Shown here piece after piece: positions 44,930 through 49,942 of a DNA stretch of 49,942 nt; position 1 is the stretch's first letter, and each line of letters starts with the position of its first letter. The DNA is taken from assembly GCA_021740625.1 (NCBI GenBank), contig JAIOZK010000008.1, positions 91,627 to 141,568 on the forward strand. Direction: 5' to 3'. The notes under the pieces were generated by a model, which was given only the letters and a program-made list of their open reading frames with translations, did no database searches and was not told where the DNA came from. The position numbers were made by a program, and so were the translations under genes. The stretch is from Bacteroidales bacterium. GTDB taxonomy: Bacteria > Bacteroidota > Bacteroidia > Bacteroidales > JAIOZK01.

Positions 44930-45409
44930 ATGAAAAAGAAAGAAGAAAAGAACTACAAGAGTTCGCCATTGTCAATATATTTCAGGAACCTGAACCGATA
45001 CAAATCAAGTTGGACGATTGAAGAAATCCTGGTATTTGAAAAGTTTCTTTTCCTGTTCCGGGAATTTGGGCAAAAGGAATTTTACTACCAAAATAAACGA
45101 CTTGAAAAGGAACTCCACATTAAAAGAACCAAACGTGAATCTGCTATGAATTCTCTATTTGACAAAGGATTCATCATTGTTTCTAACAACAAAGGAACCA
45201 ATGGCAAAAATCTGTACTCCATTGACATTAAAAAGATCATAGAATCTCTTGATGACATCTACCATTTTGAAGAATACGATCAAAACCCGGAAATCTTAAA
45301 ACAAGTTAAACATAATAAGGCAGAATTCTTAAAACATTACGTTACTAAAGGGCAGCCATCTCCAAAGAAAATAAAACTTGTGAAGAAGGGAAAAAATGAG
45401 AAGAAGTAA
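44930..45409 (+). CDS. Winged-helix DNA-binding-like protein
   Basis: 159 residues, basic at both ends. Residues about 27-95 have the order helix, helix, recognition helix, wing: WTIEEILVFEKFLFLFREF, then QNKRLEKELHIKRTKRESAM, SLFDKGFIIVS and a GTNGKNLYSID wing. This looks like the DNA-binding part of a replication initiator or a plasmid copy-control protein. The last 25 residues are lysine-rich. No family was recognised with certainty. Own promoter; it follows the helicase-like gene on the same strand, after 180 bases. Confidence 0.55.
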   Translation: MKKKEEKNYKSSPLSIYFRNLNRYKSSWTIEEILVFEKFLFLFREFGQKEFYYQNKRLEKELHIKRTKRESAMNSLFDKGFIIVSNNKGTNGKNLYSIDIKKIIESLDDIYHFEEYDQNPEILKQVKHNKAEFLKHYVTKGQPSPKKIKLVKKGKNEKK

Positions 45410-45693
45410 TCTATTGTTGTTTTCAACACACTAATAGTTAAATTGCTTTACAACTTAAAAATTTATCTCTTAGTGTGCAGAAATCAACATCGCATTTTTC
45501 AAATCCAAATCCCGGAATGCAAGATAAAAATATACGCTTTCTCTTGTAGTATTCCCTCACCCTCTCATTTACCGTATAAATCCTTTTCTACTACTCCGGG
45601 CTATTAATTAATGTGTCCTTTCTATGCGATCAATACAAGAAACCAGGTGAGAATTTATACGTCCCAGAACCTCATATTGACACAAACTGCATG
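45410..45693. other. Intergenic region, 284 bases
   Basis: AT-rich, between convergent genes. CACACTAA at 45427-45434 and its inverted copy TTAGTGTG at 45470-45477 could form a stem over a 35-base loop. Nothing else recognised. Confidence 0.35.
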
Positions 45694-47016
45694 TTAATCC
45701 TTCACGCAGCGGACTGAAAAGCCGATGTACTTGTAGTATATATATCTACTTGATGTATTTTGATTGTAAATAAAAGAGTGATGAGTTGACCATCCAGGAT
45801 CAAAATAATCTGTGGATGTCCAGTAACTACTACTAAAATGTAAGGCTGTGAATGTCCAATTCCAATTTAGGTTACCAGCAGGCAAACTTGCGAAACCAAA
45901 CAAATCAATACCATTGCCATTTTCCATCCATCCTGATTTTGATTTTAAGTTCTTACCAGCATCAAAACCACGAAACTCATTATTATCCCACACGAAATGT
46001 CCAATTCCATAATAACTATCTGAAGCCCCTTCCAGAACCTTCCATTCCTCATCAGTAGGTATATGCCACCCATCTGGACAAATCCCCTTAGCCCCTTCTT
46101 GAGTTGTGTATTGCATCATTTCATCCCATTGGTATAATCCACCATATACATTACAGCTATCCTCAAAATCCAAAAAACAGTATCTCTCGATTATTTCATT
46201 ATCTTCCATATCATGATCTCCGGTAATCATCTGCCCCACATTCAAATTCTCCTTCAACCAGCACTGACTGAAAATCTGCACCGTTTCATAAACCTGCCCT
46301 TCATATTCAACCGTTGGAGTTCCAATGCAGGGTATGTTGTAAGCAAACTGGAAAGTATAAATTTCGCTTTCCAGGGGAACATCTGTTATCCCGGATTCGA
46401 GAGTATCGATGTAACCGACATACAGGAGCTGATCTCCGAGGGTAAATTCAAAGAAATCTGAGCGGGCTGAGGACTTCATTTCTTCTATCTGATCATTGCC
46501 CCCGACATAGGATAAAAAGCTCTCTCGTCCTTTCTGTGGGCTTGCATTGATCAATTTAAGATAACGTTTATGACCCTGCCAGGAAAAGGAGATGAAATAC
46601 ATAGCTTCTCCACCTGGAATAAAACTGAATTCATGCATTCCGGGACTTAAGTGGTAAGACTTTGCCTGTATTAGCCTGCCATGAATGCTCGAAATGATCA
46701 CATCCACTTTACCTTCTTCCGGGATGACAACCTTTAAGCTTGCTTCATCCACAACAGGATTAGGATAAGCCTTAACCCGGAATTTTTCATTGACTTCCTG
46801 TTCCTGAAGTCCAACATTAACATCCAGCACAAGCACGGTATCATTCCAGTAAAGCATCGTATCACATTCCTTTGTACGGTTCATGACCTTGATGCTGTCC
46901 AGTTGGGTGTAATAGGTGCTGTCGATGGCTGTGAAGGTGAGTTGCATGGTTTGTTGGGCGATAGTTCCCGTGATCGTTAAAAGGGTCAGACTGAGGGTGA
47001 TGAATATTTTCTTCAT
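45694..47016 (-). CDS. Secreted FISUMP-domain protein with internal T9SS-like domain
   Basis: 440 residues. Signal peptide about 1-20 (FITLSLTLLTITGTIAQ). Residues about 80-160 resemble a T9SS sorting domain, starting at VKAYPNPVVDEASLKVVI, but placed in the middle. Residues about 235-440 are a FISUMP domain: GQVYETVQIFSQCWLKENLN, KGICPDGWHIPTDEEWKVLE and the end GFSVRCVKD, with the DGWHIPTDEEW signature. FISUMP proteins are secreted or lipid-anchored surface proteins of uncertain role, possibly sugar binding. The C-terminus has no sorting tail. Located between the winged-helix gene and Pif1; it may be island cargo or older surface gene content. No promoter recognised. Confidence 0.75.
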   Translation of the reverse strand: MKKIFITLSLTLLTITGTIAQQTMQLTFTAIDSTYYTQLDSIKVMNRTKECDTMLYWNDTVLVLDVNVGLQEQEVNEKFRVKAYPNPVVDEASLKVVIPEEGKVDVIISSIHGRLIQAKSYHLSPGMHEFSFIPGGEAMYFISFSWQGHKRYLKLINASPQKGRESFLSYVGGNDQIEEMKSSARSDFFEFTLGDQLLYVGYIDTLESGITDVPLESEIYTFQFAYNIPCIGTPTVEYEGQVYETVQIFSQCWLKENLNVGQMITGDHDMEDNEIIERYCFLDFEDSCNVYGGLYQWDEMMQYTTQEGAKGICPDGWHIPTDEEWKVLEGASDSYYGIGHFVWDNNEFRGFDAGKNLKSKSGWMENGNGIDLFGFASLPAGNLNWNWTFTALHFSSSYWTSTDYFDPGWSTHHSFIYNQNTSSRYIYYKYIGFSVRCVKD

Positions 47017-47267
47017 TGTAATGGGGTTTGCACTGAAGGGTAAAGGTAATACTTGGATGGGATTAATGCAAGAGCAGATTTTAAGTAGTCAAAAAGGTTC
47101 GTTTTTTGCCGTTTCTATATATTAAATAATAGGATCGCCAAAATCCGTCCTTTTTTTGGGGGTTAAATGCCGGTGTCACAAATAATCAATCATGCTAACA
47201 TTAGGTGGCTTTGAGTATTGCTTAGTGTTTCTCCATGAAGTTGTAACTCTACGAATACAATTGTTGG

Positions 47268-48803
47268 CTATTTTGATCCGGCATTCAAATTTTCATTATA
47301 AAAATCCATTATCCTCTGATCTGCAATAACATCATCCTCATGGATTTTTCTATTCAAGGTGATGCCATCCAAAGATTGACAACGGCTTAAAGCAGTATAA
47401 AGCTGCCCGTTTACGAAAGTGCCTCTTCCCAGGTCGATGATAACCTTTTCAAATGTCAATCCCTGGCTTTTATGGATGGTGATTGCCCAAGCAAGCTTGA
47501 CCGGAAATTGTATAAACAACCCTATTGCTTTTGATGTAATAACACCCTTTTTCTTGTCCCATTCATATTTCCTGTTTTCCCAGACTTCTTTTTTTAATTC
47601 GTGAACCGAGCCGTCTTTCAGCCTGACTTCCATTTTATCCTCCCCAAGGAATTCAATCTTTGCAATGGTGCCATTGACCCAACGTCTTTTCTTTTGGGCA
47701 TTGTCATTTCTCACAATCATTACCTGAGAATTTCTTTTCAACTCAAGGACAGGATCAGTAGGGTATTTTTCCTCTTTAAATTCGCCAAGTATCATTGCGC
47801 TAAAAAAATGACTTTTGTGCGGCAGTTCCTTTAATTTGGAGGAGTTTTCCTTTTTAGCCATATCATTAATTGTTGTCAGGCTTATGCTAAAATCTTTTGG
47901 TGCAGGAATATGATTTGGTTCATAGCTGCTATTGAGCTTTTCAATACCCTTTTCATCAATTGAGCAGTCTCTCACTTTATTTAAGAGCTTCACAAACTCT
48001 TTGTCTCTTTGCCTGTGGACCTTGGTAAATTCAAAATTTTCAGGCATCAACTTTTTATAAGCCCCACTATCAAAAAAATATTCACTATTATAGATGGTTT
48101 GAAATAACTCGAATTCAACTTCATCCTGGCTATCGACTACCGGGGGCAGTTGAAAAATATCTCCGACCAGGATTAATTGCTTCCCACCAAAAAGTTTATT
48201 TGGGTTCCCGCCGTTTACCCGGAGTGAGTAATCCAAACCCTCAAGTACGTCTGCCCTGAGCATTGAAACTTCATCAATGATAATGGTGTCTGTGGCTTGT
48301 AGTATTTTTCGCTGTGGGTGGGATTGGCTAAAACGGGTAATCTCCTCATCATTGGGCAGCAATGGTTTAAGAGGGAATCTAAAAAAAGAATGAATGGTTT
48401 GACCTCCTACGTTTATGGCTGCAATCCCGGTAAAGGCAAAAACCAGAACATTTTTATTCGTTGTTTTTCTGAAATAATGTATAAATGTAGACTTTCCCGT
48501 TCCCGCTTTCCCGGTGAGAAAGAATGAATTGCTTGAATTTTCGATCTTGTTGAAAAGCCTCTTTGCAGTTTTATCGTTTTCATAACCTTCCGGGAGTTTG
48601 ATGTATTTGTTAAGGAACTCAGGGATTTCTTGCTCATCATATTCAGCTAAACTTTTTGCTGTCTTAAGGTTACCTTCATCAAGCTGTACGAAGAATTGAA
48701 CCTCCAACATATTGTAAAGGAAAGGGTCACTAATATCCATCGAACTATTGAAATTAGCCAACTGTTTAAGGATATGATTTGCTTTCCTTATAACCTGATA
48801 CAA
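47268..48803 (-). CDS. Pif1-type helicase, 5'-truncated by an IS element
   Basis: 511 residues from a TTG at 48801-48803, with no ATG in the first 21 codons. Superfamily-1B helicase: Walker A GKAGTGKS at 98-105, FAFTGIAAINVGGQTIHSFF, Walker B IIIDEVSML (Asp177, Glu178), and the C-terminal TIHKSQGLTFEKVIIDLGRG and LYTALSRCQSLDGITL. The frame stays open upstream of the TTG (GGIENEKIT) until it enters the first IS21 end repeat at 48836. This indicates the true start lay further upstream and was removed by the insertion. The core ATPase motifs survive; the N-terminal extension is incomplete. Pif1 helicases unwind G4 or forked DNA in replication and recombination. Confidence 0.75.
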   Translation of the reverse strand: MYQVIRKANHILKQLANFNSSMDISDPFLYNMLEVQFFVQLDEGNLKTAKSLAEYDEQEIPEFLNKYIKLPEGYENDKTAKRLFNKIENSSNSFFLTGKAGTGKSTFIHYFRKTTNKNVLVFAFTGIAAINVGGQTIHSFFRFPLKPLLPNDEEITRFSQSHPQRKILQATDTIIIDEVSMLRADVLEGLDYSLRVNGGNPNKLFGGKQLILVGDIFQLPPVVDSQDEVEFELFQTIYNSEYFFDSGAYKKLMPENFEFTKVHRQRDKEFVKLLNKVRDCSIDEKGIEKLNSSYEPNHIPAPKDFSISLTTINDMAKKENSSKLKELPHKSHFFSAMILGEFKEEKYPTDPVLELKRNSQVMIVRNDNAQKKRRWVNGTIAKIEFLGEDKMEVRLKDGSVHELKKEVWENRKYEWDKKKGVITSKAIGLFIQFPVKLAWAITIHKSQGLTFEKVIIDLGRGTFVNGQLYTALSRCQSLDGITLNRKIHEDDVIADQRIMDFYNENLNAGSK

Positions 48804-48835
48804 GGTAATCTTTTCATTCTCAATACCACCTGGAT

Positions 48836-49028
48836 AATCCGGACTAAGCTGACCCCCTCAGAGCCGGAATAGAAACACCTAATTTTAATTGTCTATTAGG
48901 ACAATTTTCCGAATGCCAATCCGGCAGATATTGACCCCCTAAATTTTATAACAAGGATAAAAAATCCGGAGCATGTTGACCCCTTTGTGTGGGTGAATAA
49001 TTATTAAATCCGGAGCATGTTGACCCCC
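48836..49028 (+). repeat. Four imperfect transposase-binding repeats
   Basis: Units begin at 48836, 48918, 48963 and 49007, each AATCCGG, about 6 variable bases, then (T/C)TGACCCC. The last two share AATCCGGAGCATGTTGACCC. Spacing is 82, 45 and 44 bases. They are probably the IstA-binding sites of the IS left end. Confidence 0.8.
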
Positions 49029-49098
49029 TTGTTAAAAAAATCAGGTTTTATAGCGTTTTGTGGAGAAACAAATAATCCACAAATTAACAAGAACGCAA

Positions 49099-49942
49099 AT
49101 GGCAGGAAAACCAAAACCTATGGGTACAATAAAACAACTATTAAGGCTTCACAAGAAAGGCCTGAGCAAGAAAGCTATTGCACGTAGTCTTAACATAAGC
49201 AAGAATACGGTGAAGACTTATGTGCAGAAGCTGGAGCAATCAAAAATGGACATTAATGCCTTAATGGCCCTGGAGGATCCTGTTTTGGAAGCAAAGTTTC
49301 TTCCAGGTAATCCTGCATACAAGGACATGCGTTATGAACACTTTAAAATCAAGGTCGAATATTTTTTGAAAGAACTGAAAAGAACCGGGGTAACCCAGCA
49401 ACTCCTCTGGGAGGAGTACATTGCTGATTACCCTCAGGGATATAGCCGTTCACAGTTTTGCTTTCATCTTTCCCAGCATCTTAAAGCCAGCAAGCCATCC
49501 ATGGTATTGCAACACAATCCCGGAGAAATGCTCTATATTGACTTTGCAGGGAAGAAGCTGAGCTATGTTGACCATCAGACCGGTGAGTTGATCTATTGTC
49601 AGGTTTTTATTGCTTGTTTGCCTTATTCGGATTACAGCTTTGCAATGGCGGTCAGCAGTCAGGGCGTTGAAGATTTTATCTATGCACTGCAACACTGCCT
49701 GCACTTTCTGGGAGGCGTGCCTGAGGTTTTGGTCCCTGACAACCTAAAATCAGCCATAGTAAAAGCCAGCCGGTATGAACCAGATGTTAACAGGGCGCTG
49801 GAAGACTTTGCCAATCACTATGGCATGACTGTTATACCAACACGAACGGGCAAACCCAAAGACAAAGCCCTGGTGGAAAATCAGGTTAAAATGAAATATA
49901 CCCGGATATACGCCAGGATACGCAACATGCAGTTTTTTAATC
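49099..49942 (+). CDS. istA: IS21-family transposase IstA (3' end outside the window)
   Basis: 281 residues seen, open at the right edge. An N-terminal helix-turn-helix (about 21-45, GLSKKAIARSLNISKNTVKT) is followed by a DDE core: Asp148 (MLYIDFAG), Asp214 (VPDNLK) and Glu260 (KALVENQV). The spacing is typical of IstA. It excises and inserts the element with IstB as helper ATPase. The ATG at 49099 is followed by the normal start MAGKPKPMGTIKQLLRLH. No frameshift or stop was seen in the visible part, so it may be active. Confidence 0.93.
   Translation, partial: MAGKPKPMGTIKQLLRLHKKGLSKKAIARSLNISKNTVKTYVQKLEQSKMDINALMALEDPVLEAKFLPGNPAYKDMRYEHFKIKVEYFLKELKRTGVTQQLLWEEYIADYPQGYSRSQFCFHLSQHLKASKPSMVLQHNPGEMLYIDFAGKKLSYVDHQTGELIYCQVFIACLPYSDYSFAMAVSSQGVEDFIYALQHCLHFLGGVPEVLVPDNLKSAIVKASRYEPDVNRALEDFANHYGMTVIPTRTGKPKDKALVENQVKMKYTRIYARIRNMQFFN

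Larger units (their letters stand above)
41325..48835. mobile_element. tRNA-Cys-associated integrative element or island (right end unresolved)
   Basis: From the 3' end of tRNA-Cys onward come an integrase, a helicase-like protein, a winged-helix protein, a FISUMP protein and a cut Pif1 gene, none of them core genes. I looked for a second copy of the tRNA 3' end downstream and saw none before the IS21-type element. The left boundary is inferred from the tRNA and integrase pairing; the right boundary is unknown, and the FISUMP and Pif1 genes may be neighbours of the element and not cargo. Confidence 0.5.
48836..49942 (+). mobile_element. IS21-family insertion sequence, left end and 5' part
   Basis: Starts near 48836 with the first of four imperfect end repeats. 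Contains the istA transposase gene from 49099; istB would lie beyond the window. The left end cuts into the Pif1 gene. IS21 ends normally carry multiple repeated transposase-binding sites, which fits. Confidence 0.85.

Noticed and set aside
41340-48835. Second attachment site copy (attR) inside the window
   Set aside because: No repeat of the tRNA-Cys 3' end found by eye up to the IS element; it may lie outside the window.
1-49942. CRISPR array or Cas genes
   Set aside because: No regularly spaced direct repeats and no Cas-like protein seen; the only repeat array is the IS21 end.

Overview
The window looks like a chromosomal segment of a member of the Bacteroidota, probably Bacteroidales or Marinilabiliales-like (the order is a guess). 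Evidence: promoters of the TAnnTTTG type with almost no Shine-Dalgarno sequences, a PorZ component of the type IX secretion system (T9SS), several secreted proteins with T9SS tails, DUF4175 and DUF4292 proteins, a lysyl-tRNA synthetase with the C-terminal extension usual in this phylum, and a CTnDOT-like integrase. Two parS-type centromere sites flank mnmG, which suggests the segment lies in the origin-proximal part of the chromosome.

Layout. 1-3653: the end of a probable kaiB, then kaiC and a hybrid histidine kinase, a Kai-type signalling operon. 3654-5257: a structured GC-rich spacer, a bacterioferritin, a palindromic repeat and an AraC-type regulator with an HMA-like N-terminus. 5374-10866: porZ, recO and a large membrane protein. 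10873-14516 (minus): lipA and lipB plus a T9SS-exported protein. 14698-19523 (plus): lysS, a TPR protein, a MITE-like repeat, a 29-residue membrane microprotein and a hybrid kinase whose phospho-acceptor His is Asn. 19510-21546 (minus): a secreted Porphyromonas-type peptidylarginine deiminase. 21684: tatA. 21886-26175 (minus): operon dut, TPR lipoprotein, DUF4292 lipoprotein, M23/EnvC-like factor. 26396: a small zinc-ribbon membrane protein.

26689-38911 (minus) is one long probable operon read as DUF4175, a degenerate GHKL protein, ybeY, mnmG, a methyltransferase, a 1222-residue sensor kinase and a polysaccharide flippase. It mixes RNA maturation and modification with envelope functions. The divergent plus-strand group gltX, folB, CWC protein and tRNA-Cys follows.

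From the 3' end of tRNA-Cys onward the content is accessory: a CTnDOT-like tyrosine integrase, a superfamily-2 helicase-like protein with a P-loop lacking its lysine, a winged-helix protein, a FISUMP surface protein and a Pif1-type helicase. The 5' end of the Pif1 gene is cut by an IS21-family element that runs off the window end. No right attachment site was found, so the island continues or was rearranged.

The least ordinary signals are the Kai operon, the His-to-Asn kinase with its microprotein, the decayed GHKL protein in a core operon, the lysine-less helicase module of the tRNA-Cys island, and the extracellular deiminase. No CRISPR array, rRNA or prophage structural gene was seen.
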